In this document: positions 42,171 through 49,394 of the stretch, piece by piece
How positions within the stretch are numbered: the stretch's first letter is position 1
How the letters are laid out: each line of letters begins with the position of its first letter
Assembly: GCA_937877535.1 (NCBI GenBank)
Contig: CALFJF010000042.1
Coordinates: 1 to 60,195 of the forward strand
Direction of reading: 5' to 3'
DNA: 60,195 bases
Source: an uncultured Treponema sp.
GTDB taxonomy: Bacteria; Spirochaetota; Spirochaetia; Treponematales; Treponemataceae
Notes under the pieces: generated by a model
What the model saw: the letters and a program-made list of their open reading frames with translations, nothing else
Database searches by the model: none
What the model was told of the DNA's origin: nothing
Made by a program: the position numbers and the translations under genes

Positions 42171-43658
42171 GTGAACAATTCAAAGTACATTCCAGACGAG
42201 CCGATTGCGGCGATTGCCACGGCTCTTTCTCCTGCCGCCCTTGCGATTGTGCGAACGAGTGGAAGCGATTGCATTTCTCTTGTTTCGCGTGTTTTTTCTC
42301 GCCCAAAAGCCTTGCTTGATTCAAAAGGAAACACAATCGTGTACGGTTGGATTTTGGACAGAGGCGAAAAAATCGACGAAGTGTTGATTTCCGTTTTTAG
42401 AGAGCCAAAAAGTTTTACTGGCGAGGAAATGGCTGAAATTAGTTGTCATGGTGGCGGAACTTCGGCGAAGCGAATTCTTGAAACGCTTTTGAAAAACGGA
42501 TTTCGACTTTCGCAAAAGGGCGAGTTTACGTTTCGCGCGTTTTTGCACGGAAAAACCGATTTAACGCGGGCGGAGGCAATTCGCGAAATAATTGATTCAA
42601 AAACGGAAGTTTCGCGAAGCCGAGCGGCGTTTCGGCTTTCTGGCTCGCTTTTTGACACGATTCACGCCGTTCGCGCTCTGTTAATCGAAACGCTCGCTGA
42701 CATTGAAGCCGAAATCGAGTATCCAGAGGACGAAAACGCGATTGCCGATTCGTTTGAGCCAGAAAAAATCGACCGAGCGATAAAAACTCTTGAATGTCTT
42801 GAATCTTCGTGGAAAACCGAAAAAATCTATCAAGACGGAGTTCGCGTGGTTTTGTGCGGGCGGGCAAACGCGGGAAAGTCGAGTTTGTTCAACGCGCTTT
42901 TGAAAGAAGAGCGTGCGATTGTGAGCGAAAAAGCGGGAACGACTCGCGATTTTTTGGAAAGCGAAGTGGATTTTGGCGGAATTCCTGCGCGGCTTTTTGA
43001 CACGGCGGGACTTCGCGACGAAATCGACGGAAGCGAAACAATCGACGAAATCGAGCAGCGCGGCATTGCGCTTTCTCATTCGCTTATGAACAAAGCCGAC
43101 GTTATTTTATACCTCGTTGATTCCACATCTGGAGCAACGGACGAAGATGTTGCTTTTTTGCGCTCGTTTTTTGAAAAAAACAAAACGCCACAGTCCGTGC
43201 GCGATGAAATTTTTGTTGCGCTTGAAAAAAATACGGACGAACTCTCGTTCATCGAACATCAAGAAAATCAAAGCGAAATTCCACTTTTTTTGGTTTTGAC
43301 AAAAAGCGACATTTCAAAAAAAGAAGCGAGTCGAAGCGAAAAAAGCAAAAACGTGTTTTTTGTTTCTTCCAAAACGCTCGACGGCATTTTTGAACTTGAA
43401 GAGGGCGTTGGCGCGACTTTGATTTCGTTGAAAGGCGGCGAAGGGCGTGTTTCTCTTGGAAGCGAGCGGCAGCGGCTTTGCGTAAAAGATGCGCTGGAGC
43501 GGCTGTATCACGCAAAATCTTCGCCAAAAGAATTTGGTTTAGACGCAACGGTTCAAGACTTAGAAGACGCGCTCGATTCTCTTTCCGATGTAATCGGAGA
43601 AACAACCGCCGAAGACGTTTTAGAAAGCGTTTTCTCGCGCTTTTGCGTGGGAAAATGA
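42171..43658 (+). CDS. mnmE: tRNA modification GTPase MnmE (TrmE)
   Basis: With MnmG, MnmE adds the (carboxymethyl)aminomethyl group to wobble uridine 34 of several tRNAs. The 495 residues include the N-terminal tetrahydrofolate-binding domain (DEPIAAIATALSPAALAIVR, FREPKSFTGEEMAEISCHGG) and helical domain. The GTPase insert follows (GRANAGKSSLFNALL; GTTRDF; FDTAGLR; TKSD), and the chain ends with CVGK, matching the essential C-x-G-K. The start is a GTG with GAGAG upstream. It lies 23 bases after the lipoprotein gene. Confidence 0.97.
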   Translation: MNNSKYIPDEPIAAIATALSPAALAIVRTSGSDCISLVSRVFSRPKALLDSKGNTIVYGWILDRGEKIDEVLISVFREPKSFTGEEMAEISCHGGGTSAKRILETLLKNGFRLSQKGEFTFRAFLHGKTDLTRAEAIREIIDSKTEVSRSRAAFRLSGSLFDTIHAVRALLIETLADIEAEIEYPEDENAIADSFEPEKIDRAIKTLECLESSWKTEKIYQDGVRVVLCGRANAGKSSLFNALLKEERAIVSEKAGTTRDFLESEVDFGGIPARLFDTAGLRDEIDGSETIDEIEQRGIALSHSLMNKADVILYLVDSTSGATDEDVAFLRSFFEKNKTPQSVRDEIFVALEKNTDELSFIEHQENQSEIPLFLVLTKSDISKKEASRSEKSKNVFFVSSKTLDGIFELEEGVGATLISLKGGEGRVSLGSERQRLCVKDALERLYHAKSSPKEFGLDATVQDLEDALDSLSDVIGETTAEDVLESVFSRFCVGK

Positions 43659-43678
43659 TTGGTTTTTGGACGCTTCCG

Positions 43679-43960
43679 CTACAGCCGCCACAGCCAGTAA
43701 AAGAATATGAAGGCGACGATGATTGGCACGATTCGCAGCGGCATGGGTAAGGCATCGTTGTACGCGAGCAAAAGGAATTTGCAGATGAGGAAGCCGGGTA
43801 ACGCGACAATGCAGCATATCGCCCAGATGAGGTAAAGGATTCCCTTCCCGATGAGTCCGACCTGACCGCTTGCCGCAATGGCGAACATGCCGTTTCCGAG
43901 CTTACCTGCTATAATACAGACCCATATAAGTCCGAATGCCCACAAGCAATACTTTCCCAT
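43679..43960 (-). CDS. Small two-to-three-helix membrane protein
   Basis: The 93-residue hydrophobic protein (MGKYCLWAFGLIWVCIIAG, ILYLIWAICCIVALPGFLIC, IVPIIVAFIFFYWLWRL) is of no recognised family. A strong AAAGGAGGG site lies six to seven bases before the ATG at 43960, supporting a real gene. A longer in-frame reading upstream through tandem repeats is rejected. It is convergent with mnmE, with 20 bases between the stops. Confidence 0.75.
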   Translation of the reverse strand: MGKYCLWAFGLIWVCIIAGKLGNGMFAIAASGQVGLIGKGILYLIWAICCIVALPGFLICKFLLLAYNDALPMPLRIVPIIVAFIFFYWLWRL

Positions 43961-44070
43961 TTTTGCCCTCCTTTTGTCGTTACCTTTGGCATTTGAGTTT
44001 TTCAGAACCACCGCGTGTGTATATAATATAGGCGGCTGACAGCATTTTTTTTTACATTTTTTTGTGATTT

Positions 44071-44127
44071 TTGCAAAAAGAATACCGTTTTTTTGCAAAA
44101 AGAATACCGTTTTTTTGCAAAAATTGC
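44071..44127. repeat. 22-base tandem repeats (two full, one partial)
   Basis: TTGCAAAAAGAATACCGTTT plus TT occurs at 44071 and 44093, and a third copy starting at 44115 breaks off after TTGCAAAAA. Confidence 0.85.
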
Positions 44128-44252
44128 ACCTTGCGCCGAGAGCGCGCCCGCGATTTGTCGTTCCGAACTTGATTTGGAATCCCATCGGCAGAGCGAAACG
44201 CGATTCAGTTTCGATCATTGAGCGTGTCGAAATGACCAATGACGGTATATAT

Positions 44253-44277
44253 GGTGGTTTCGACACGCTCAACCACC
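44253..44277. repeat. GGTGGTT...AACCACC palindromic repeat
   Basis: Seven-base arms enclose TCGACACGCTC. It is the same type as the elements at 45110 and 52576. A related TTGAGCGTGTCGAAA half lies 30 bases upstream. Confidence 0.8.
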
Positions 44278-44310
44278 GTGTGGCGAAACGATGAAACGCC
44301 ATTCATTGCG

Positions 44311-44958
44311 TCACGACTTCGTTTCGTCATTTTTCACCTTTTCTCCCCACCGCTCGGAAAGCTCCTCGCGATTCTGGCAGCCGGTCTTGTCGTACATGCG
44401 GCTGATGTAGTTCTCCACGGCGCGTTTTTGGATTCCGAGGGATTGGGCGATTTGTGCGTTGGGCTTTCCCTGCAAAATGAGGCGGAGAATGTCCGTCTCG
44501 CGGCGGGTGAAGACTGAGAGCGAGCGTTCGTAGGCGACCAGCTCTGCGGCAATCTGCGGCTCGATGTAGGTCTTTCCCGAAAGCACGGCGGACAACGCCG
44601 CCAGAAGCTCCGCGTCGTCGCTGATTTTTGAAACGTAGCCATCCGCGCCCGCGCTCATCGCCGCGCTCACCATGCTTGAAGCGGCGTGCATCGAATACAC
44701 CACGATTTTGACGTTGGGAAACCGCGCCTTGCACGTGCGGATAAGGGAAAGCCCTGCGTCCAAGCCGCCTGCAAGGTTCAGGTCGGTTACAAGCACGTCG
44801 CACAGCCGCTCCGAATCCTCCGTTTCCATTGCGCTCAAAAATTCCTCCGCTCCAGACGCGCACCCCGCGCACACAAAGTCCGAGTGCGCCGCGAGGTAGG
44901 TCGTGATTCCCTGCCGCATCAGGCTGTGGTCCTCGACCAAAAAGAACGATTTTTTCAT
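44311..44958 (-). CDS. NarL/LuxR-family response regulator
   Basis: The 215-residue protein has a receiver domain (FFLVEDHSLMRQG; phospho-acceptor Asp in VLVTDLNLAGG; Lys in GYVSKISDD) and a C-terminal LuxR-type helix-turn-helix (FTRRETDILRLILQGKPNAQ, SLGIQKRAVENYISRMYDKT). It is the expected partner of the kinase encoded just upstream on the same strand. The gap of about 285 bases between them is filled by hairpin repeats, so expression of the two genes may be uncoupled. Target genes are not evident. Confidence 0.93.
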   Translation of the reverse strand: MKKSFFLVEDHSLMRQGITTYLAAHSDFVCAGCASGAEEFLSAMETEDSERLCDVLVTDLNLAGGLDAGLSLIRTCKARFPNVKIVVYSMHAASSMVSAAMSAGADGYVSKISDDAELLAALSAVLSGKTYIEPQIAAELVAYERSLSVFTRRETDILRLILQGKPNAQIAQSLGIQKRAVENYISRMYDKTGCQNREELSERWGEKVKNDETKS

Positions 44959-45000
44959 GCTGCCTCTTACGGTGATTACACTTGTCTACTGATTTTCCCG

Positions 45001-45240
45001 TCATGTTGAGCGAAGGGACATTTCGACAGGCTCAATGTCCGTTTTCCGTCATTCCGAACTTGATTCGGAATCTGGCAGAAAGACCCTGAAACAAGTTCAG
45101 GGTGACAGCGGTGGTTTCGACAGGCTCAACCACCACAGCGCACCAAGCATTTCGTTCAGTATCGCCGTTCGTTGAGCGTGTCGAAACGAACGGTAGTGCC
45201 AGCGGACATTTCGGTACTTCGATTCCGCTCAGTATCCGCA
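45001..45240. repeat. Cluster of five or more palindromic repeats between kinase and regulator
   Basis: Consecutive hairpins include GGACAT/ATGTCC, TTCCGAA/TTCGGAA, ACCCTGAA/TTCAGGGT, GGTGGTT/AACCACC (45110-45134) and CCGTTCG/CGAACGG. Several share the loop core TCGACAGGCTCA or its complement. The cluster begins with GTCATGTTGAGCG, as in the other dispersed elements. Confidence 0.8.
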
Positions 45241-45243
45241 AGT

Positions 45244-46071
45244 TCAACGTCCGCCACCGAACACCCCAACGGGGATGAAGAGCGTTACCTCCGTGCCGCT
45301 TCCGTGCGCGGAGGTGACGGAGAGCATTCCGCCGAGGCTTTTCGCCCGCTGCCTCATGCCGCGAAGCCCGAAATGCTTTTTTCCGCCGCGCCCTGCGCCT
45401 GTCCATGATTCGGCGTTGAATCCTGTACCGTCGTCGGCGACGCACAGGTACAGTCCATCAGGTTCTCCCTTGCCCCCGCGCCGCGCGATGACGGACACTT
45501 CCTCCGCGCGGGCGTGCCGGTGCACGTTTGAAAGCGACTCCTGCACGATTCGGTAGATGTTGAGCTTTTGCGCGTCGGTGAGCGCAGCCGAGTTGATGAG
45601 GGGAAGCGCGTCTGCCCTGAGCGCGAGCGACACGTCGAGCGCAGTTTCTTCGCGGAAGCGGACGCAGAGCGACTGGATTGCGTTTGAGAGCGGCTCTGCG
45701 CCGCAGTCGGGCGGGGCGAGGTTGTAGCACAGCGAGCGGATTGAGCCGATGCAGGTGCGCAGAATCGCCCGCATCTCATCGCCTTCCGCCTTGGAAAGTG
45801 CCGCCCGCAAATCCTGCGCCAGCGTGTCGTGCAGCTCGGCGGAAATCCGCGCGCGCTCGGCTTCCTGCGCCGCAATCACGTGCGAGGCGAATTCCGCCGA
45901 TTCCTTTTCGCGCTGCTTCGCCTTTGAAATGCGGATGAGAACCACGACCACGGCGATGAGTGAAACCATGCTGAACGCGGTGAGGAAGATGAAAAAGACG
46001 ATGAACGAATGGATGGTCTGGTAAAGTTCCTCTGGACTACCTACATACACGGGGGGGGGTATTAGCCACAA
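45244..46071 (-). CDS. NarL-type sensor histidine kinase with TTG start and in-frame C9 tract
   Basis: The 275-residue kinase has one membrane helix (FIVFFIFLTAFSMVSLIAVVVVLI), a HisKA_3 dimerisation domain with the phospho-acceptor His in AELHDTLAQDL, and a HATPase domain (IVQESLSNVHRHA; VADDGTGFN; GLRGMRQRAKSLGG). The start is a TTG at 46071, supported by AAGGAGG six bases upstream; no in-frame ATG exists nearby. Codons 5-7 are a run of nine C residues, so any one-base slip would abolish the protein. It overlaps the upstream membrane-protein gene by ten bases. The short extracytoplasmic part suggests that the partner membrane protein does the sensing (inference). Confidence 0.9.
   Translation of the reverse strand: MWLIPPPVYVGSPEELYQTIHSFIVFFIFLTAFSMVSLIAVVVVLIRISKAKQREKESAEFASHVIAAQEAERARISAELHDTLAQDLRAALSKAEGDEMRAILRTCIGSIRSLCYNLAPPDCGAEPLSNAIQSLCVRFREETALDVSLALRADALPLINSAALTDAQKLNIYRIVQESLSNVHRHARAEEVSVIARRGGKGEPDGLYLCVADDGTGFNAESWTGAGRGGKKHFGLRGMRQRAKSLGGMLSVTSAHGSGTEVTLFIPVGVFGGGR
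46051..46059. repeat. C9/G9 homopolymer in kinase codons 5-7
   Basis: The nine G residues on the plus strand read CCC CCC CCC in the kinase gene. The present length keeps the kinase in frame; the upstream gene stops before the tract and is unaffected. Confidence 0.85.
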
Positions 46072-46682
46072 TGCGGTCCTCCTTTTTGTGCCGCGAGCCG
46101 ATACACGCCGAATCCTGAGAACGTGCAGACAAGGCGGTCCAAGACGGACACGGGAATCCGCGCGATGACGCAGGCAACGGGAAGCCCCAGCTGTTCCCCA
46201 AGGAATGCGCGGACGAAATGCTCCGTGGGCGACGTGTATACCATGCCCGAAAAGAGCCGTCGGTTCATCGCCTCAACCGCGCCTCCGACAATGCTTGACG
46301 CGAACGCCGACACCAGCGCGATGAGCACAAGGTAGAGAACCGTGACCGTGCCGTTCATGCAGAAATTTTCCCGTTTGCGCGAAAAAGCCCAGGTGCACAG
46401 CACAATCGCCGCGCCTGAGAGCGCGTAGAGCATATCCCACGGGTAAAGCGCTCCGCCGCCCGCCACCGAAAGCTCCAAGGCGCGAAGCACGTTGAACAAA
46501 ATCGCAACGACCAAGCCCGGCACAAGCCCTGCGCAGAACGTTGCCGCCACCGTGCCGACCGTGTCGGCAAAGAGCGGCACGCACAGCGCGTCGCGGAAGA
46601 GGAGAACGCAGGCGAAATTCAGCGCTTCGGCGGCAAGGCAGAGAAGGACGGTTCGCATAAGACTACAGGGCGTGGCGGACAT
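46062..46682 (-). CDS. Polytopic membrane protein paired with sensor kinase
   Basis: The 206-residue protein has five to six membrane helices (LLCLAAEALNFACVLLF, TVGTVAATFCAGLVPGLVVAILF, AIVLCTWAF, TVLYLVLIALVSAFASSIVGG, LGLPVACVIARIPVSVL). The arrangement resembles ECF-type substrate-binding or MASE-like sensor modules, but no family is certain. The ATG at 46682 is two bases after the stop of the GNAT-like gene and its 3' end overlaps the kinase, so all three are translationally linked. A later ATG (MRTVLL) is an alternative start. Confidence 0.7.
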   Translation of the reverse strand: MSATPCSLMRTVLLCLAAEALNFACVLLFRDALCVPLFADTVGTVAATFCAGLVPGLVVAILFNVLRALELSVAGGGALYPWDMLYALSGAAIVLCTWAFSRKRENFCMNGTVTVLYLVLIALVSAFASSIVGGAVEAMNRRLFSGMVYTSPTEHFVRAFLGEQLGLPVACVIARIPVSVLDRLVCTFSGFGVYRLAAQKGGPHCG

Positions 46683-46684
46683 GG

Positions 46685-47260
46685 CTACACCCGCTGAAAC
46701 ATGAAAATGCAGCCCTCGTCGTACTTGGGCTTCACATGAACCTGCACGAACTGCTCCTGCTCTGGCGGAAGGCGCGAAAATCCCATGAGCGCGTAGTGGT
46801 CGATGAGGCGGTCGCTCGGCAGGGCGTAGATGTAGAGCGCGTACACGCCCACATACCGCGCCATGCACCGCACGATGGGCAGGACGAACATCTCGAACGA
46901 GTACCGTCCGATTGAGCGCGCTTCTGGGTGGTTCTTGCGGTAGGCATCGTTCACGGCGAAGTTTGAAAGCTCTATGGCGGGGATTGAGTCGAACGCCTCG
47001 CCTGCCACTGGCAGGGTGATAAGTCCTGTGCGCAACGAAAAGTAGCAGGCGAGTTCCTTTGTCTGCTTGTCTTTTACGAGATAGGTGCGGGCGTAATTTG
47101 TGCGCTCGTCATTGGCGGAAGCGTTCTTCAGGTACGCCTCTAGTCCTGCGGCGTTGTTCGGGGCGATGAAGTGCGAGACGATCGTTTCGTTTTCGGGCGA
47201 ATCAAACAGATGCTCCACAGAATATGACGGCGTGTCGAACACGGAGAATTCAGCGAGCAT
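46685..47260 (-). CDS. GNAT-like acyltransferase, paralogue 1
   Basis: The 191-residue protein has a GNAT-like order of elements: RTYLVKDKQTKELACYFSLR, then ELSNFAVNDAYRKNHPEA (strand 4), and the acetyl-CoA-side helix and strand ending YVGVYALYIYALPSDRLIDH and YALMGFSRLPPEQ. It is about 60 percent alike by eye to the copy at 47589. Its start overlaps the end of a small conserved protein gene by 11 bases, an arrangement like GNAT toxin-antitoxin modules. The partner has no obvious DNA-binding fold, so toxicity is a hypothesis. Downstream it is linked to the kinase genes. Confidence 0.72.
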   Translation of the reverse strand: MLAEFSVFDTPSYSVEHLFDSPENETIVSHFIAPNNAAGLEAYLKNASANDERTNYARTYLVKDKQTKELACYFSLRTGLITLPVAGEAFDSIPAIELSNFAVNDAYRKNHPEARSIGRYSFEMFVLPIVRCMARYVGVYALYIYALPSDRLIDHYALMGFSRLPPEQEQFVQVHVKPKYDEGCIFMFQRV

Positions 47261-47441
47261 TCTGCAGAGCCTCCATCATTATCTTGCGGTCTTTTTCTTG
47301 CTCGGCAGCAATCCACTTTTCAAATTCCATGTTCAGACGGTGCAGCTCGGTAAGGTCGGGCTTGGGTGTGTTCATGATGGTGGCGGCAGCGGGGTTTTCC
47401 CGCATGAGTTTTTCCGTGAATTCAGGTGTTATGCAGCGCAT
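47250..47441 (-). CDS. Small conserved partner of GNAT-like protein 1
   Basis: The 63-residue charged protein has the shared features MRCIT at the start, TPKPDLTELHRLNMEFEKWI in the middle and KDRKIMMEALQ at the end. The same framework occurs in the 48151 copy. GGAGG lies six bases before the ATG. The promoter-operator upstream is nearly identical in the two copies. It could be an antitoxin or regulator; no known domain is recognised. Confidence 0.75.
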   Translation of the reverse strand: MRCITPEFTEKLMRENPAAATIMNTPKPDLTELHRLNMEFEKWIAAEQEKDRKIMMEALQNAR

Positions 47442-47456
47442 GGCGTTCCTCCTTGT

Positions 47457-47498
47457 GTGGTATGTTTACAGTATATCACGTTTTTTGAGAAAAGTCAG
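47457..47498 (-). promoter_or_regulatory. Promoter with overlapping palindromic operator, copy 1
   Basis: On the minus strand CTGACT and TATACT are 17 bases apart. An imperfect palindrome (GTGATAT...ATACCAC, 47457-47479) covers the -10 and start region. The sequence is repeated at 48364-48405. Confidence 0.75.
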
Positions 47499-47588
47499 CG
47501 GGGGCGGAGCATTTTGATTGTCAATAGATACGATTACCTCTCAGAGCGGTAATCCACGCCCCTCGATGACGATACGTGTTAGCCCGCG

Positions 47589-48164
47589 CTACAGCGTCTG
47601 GTACATGAAGATGCAGCCCTCGTCGTACTGCGGTTTGACGTGGTTCTGCACGAAGCGTTCCTGTTCCGGCGGCAAGCGGGAGAAGCCCATCTTGGCGTAG
47701 TGGGCAATCAGCCGCTCCTCCGGCAGGGCGTAGATGTAGAGTGTGCTTACGCCGATGTACTCTGACACGAACTGCACGAGCGGCAGGATGAACCGTTTGA
47801 AAAAATATGCGCCGCCTTTTTTCACATTGGGATGGTTCTGCTTGTACGCTTGGTTCATCGCAAAGTTTGAAAGTTCCACTGCGGAAAGCGAGTCGAATGC
47901 GTCCCCTTCCGTCTGAATCGTAACAAGCCCCGTGCGCATGGAAAAGTAGCAGGCAAGTTCCCCGCTGAATTTGTCCTTGATGAGGTATGTGCGCGTCTGC
48001 TTTTCCTCCTCCTCACGGGCGGCGGCTTCTTTAAGGAACAGTTCCAGTCCCGCCGCGTCGTTCCCCACGGAAAATGCGTCTATCAGCGCGGCATTCTCAG
48101 GCGAGGCGAACAGATGCTCCACGACAAAATCTTCGTCCGCAAACAGGTTCTTAAAGCCGTCCAT
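47589..48164 (-). CDS. GNAT-like acyltransferase, paralogue 2
   Basis: The 191-residue paralogue has the same length and motifs as the 46685 gene: RTYLIKDKFSGELACYFSMR, VELSNFAMNQAYKQNHPNV, YIGVSTLYIYALPEERLIAH and YAKMGFSRLPPEQERFVQNH. Conservation is highest in the presumed acetyl-CoA and C-terminal strand regions, while the N-terminal third (DGFKNLFADEDFVVEHLF) differs. Its start overlaps the preceding small gene by 14 bases. Unlike copy 1, no membrane or kinase gene follows directly; the next element downstream is the copy-1 promoter. Confidence 0.72.
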   Translation of the reverse strand: MDGFKNLFADEDFVVEHLFASPENAALIDAFSVGNDAAGLELFLKEAAAREEEEKQTRTYLIKDKFSGELACYFSMRTGLVTIQTEGDAFDSLSAVELSNFAMNQAYKQNHPNVKKGGAYFFKRFILPLVQFVSEYIGVSTLYIYALPEERLIAHYAKMGFSRLPPEQERFVQNHVKPQYDEGCIFMYQTL

Positions 48165-48348
48165 TCGCCCGCAACGCCTCCGTCATAATCTCGCGGTCTT
48201 TCTTGTGTTCTTCGGTAATCCACGCCTTGAATTCGGCAGACTCCTTGTCCAGCTCGGTGAAGTCCGGCTTGGGTGTGCGCAGGATGTAATTGTATGTGCT
48301 GTCGGCATTTTCCCGCGCGTCGAGCATTTCTTTGGTTATGCAGCGCAT
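48151..48348 (-). CDS. Small conserved partner of GNAT-like protein 2
   Basis: The 65-residue protein (MRCITKEMLDARENADS, then LRTPKPDFTELDKESAEFK and KKDREIMTEALRANG) matches the 47250 gene in layout and ends. The same ribosome binding site and 5' leader precede it. Conservation of the TPKPD-TEL core and the basic-acidic tail suggests contact with the GNAT-like partner (inference). Confidence 0.75.
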   Translation of the reverse strand: MRCITKEMLDARENADSTYNYILRTPKPDFTELDKESAEFKAWITEEHKKDREIMTEALRANGRL

Positions 48349-48363
48349 GGCGTTCCTCCTTGT

Positions 48364-48405
48364 GTGGTATGTTTACAGTATATCACGTTTTTTGAGAAAA
48401 GTCAG
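48364..48405 (-). promoter_or_regulatory. Promoter with overlapping palindromic operator, copy 2
   Basis: About 70 bases from the start codon back through the -35 are nearly identical to copy 1. CTGACT, a 17-base spacer, TATACT and the GTGATAT...ATACCAC palindrome are all preserved. Confidence 0.75.
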
Positions 48406-48414
48406 CGGGGTATT

Positions 48415-49257
48415 TTACGGCATAGGCGCAAAGTTTGTGAATTGCTCGTAGCAGAATTTGCCGTATGCTAGCATAAGGTGTGGTGCGTTGCAAAGTGCCT
48501 GTGACGCAATGGTATGGGCTATAAGTGCTTTCTGTGTCTTTCCGTTCCAGCAGAGCGTAACGGGGCGGCAATTGCCCGAGATTTTCATTCCTGGGCCGAG
48601 CGCACCGGAATTGACTTTTTCTGCGCTCAGGTCTATGCAGAAACCTTTTGCTCTGTTGTATGCCTTGAATACGTTCTCGAACAAGCGGGAACCGAATATG
48701 ACTGCCGTACGTTTCTTTTTAAAAATCTCATCGAGCAGAATTTCTACGAACGGGAAAAGGTTTTTGATTTCGGCTCTGTTCAGTTTGAAGGTGCTTGAGC
48801 AGTAGGGAATCAGCTCCAGTTGAAGTTTTTGCGTTAGCACGGCTTCCTTTGCGGCGCGGAAACTTTCCTTGTCCTGCGGAAAATTCGTTGGCAGCTTGAT
48901 GCCGCTGTTTTTCCACGGCTTAAGGAATGCCGCCTGTTTTACGTCAAACGGGTCTGGGTGGCTGCAGTCGTCTTTGCCAAATTCAGTCATGGCACGAAGA
49001 TAGCTTTCTATGAAAGTCTTGGCGTTGGTACGGCAGTAGCCCGTTGTGAGGTCGGAAAAGTCCGTGTCTGATTTTGAGGCATCTTTGCCAGGGTTCAGCA
49101 TTACAAATACGGTCTTTGCATTGCGGTCGCCCACAAAGTGCTGAGGAAGCCCCTTGCATGAAACTGTTATGAGCGGCGAAAGCTCTTTTGCAGAAGAGAT
49201 TTCGCCGCTGGCGTACAGCTCCGACAAATCTTTAGAAATCTGTTCGTCTAATGTCAT
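48415..49257 (-). CDS. Conserved-looking protein of unknown function
   Basis: The 280-residue soluble protein is not recognised. Notable segments are KTVFVMLNPGKDASKSD (about 50-66), LQLELIPYCSSTFKLN (about 145-160), RTAVIFGSRLFENVFKAY (about 185-202) and RPVTLCWNGKTQKALIA. The NPGKD and late H/N-containing segments recall the uracil-DNA-glycosylase-like superfamily in layout, but the match is too weak to call. Several Cys residues are scattered rather than clustered. It is transcribed in the same direction as, and just upstream of, the second GNAT pair, ending within about ten bases of that promoter. Confidence 0.65.
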   Translation of the reverse strand: MTLDEQISKDLSELYASGEISSAKELSPLITVSCKGLPQHFVGDRNAKTVFVMLNPGKDASKSDTDFSDLTTGYCRTNAKTFIESYLRAMTEFGKDDCSHPDPFDVKQAAFLKPWKNSGIKLPTNFPQDKESFRAAKEAVLTQKLQLELIPYCSSTFKLNRAEIKNLFPFVEILLDEIFKKKRTAVIFGSRLFENVFKAYNRAKGFCIDLSAEKVNSGALGPGMKISGNCRPVTLCWNGKTQKALIAHTIASQALCNAPHLMLAYGKFCYEQFTNFAPMP

Positions 49258-49394
49258 AGTGCTACATCCTCATTTTATCCCGACGAGGTACCGCTCCGGC
49301 GGGCAAGGAGGTGAAGCCTGCCGGGGCAAAAGTAAGTTGTTGGTGTGCGCGGAGCCGCAGGCATGGCAACGCCCGACTGCGGCCCGCAGGTGTG

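Larger units (their letters stand above)
43961..44310. other. Repeat-rich intergenic region, no gene
   Basis: This gap holds the promoter region of the small membrane protein, a TATATAATATA stretch near 44020, 22-base tandem repeats at 44071 and a GGTGGTT/AACCACC palindrome at 44253. No convincing coding region, tRNA or riboswitch was seen. Confidence 0.7.

Noticed and set aside
48415..49257. Naming this gene a uracil-DNA glycosylase
   Set aside because: Only a short NPG-containing segment recalls that superfamily; catalytic motifs could not be aligned by eye.
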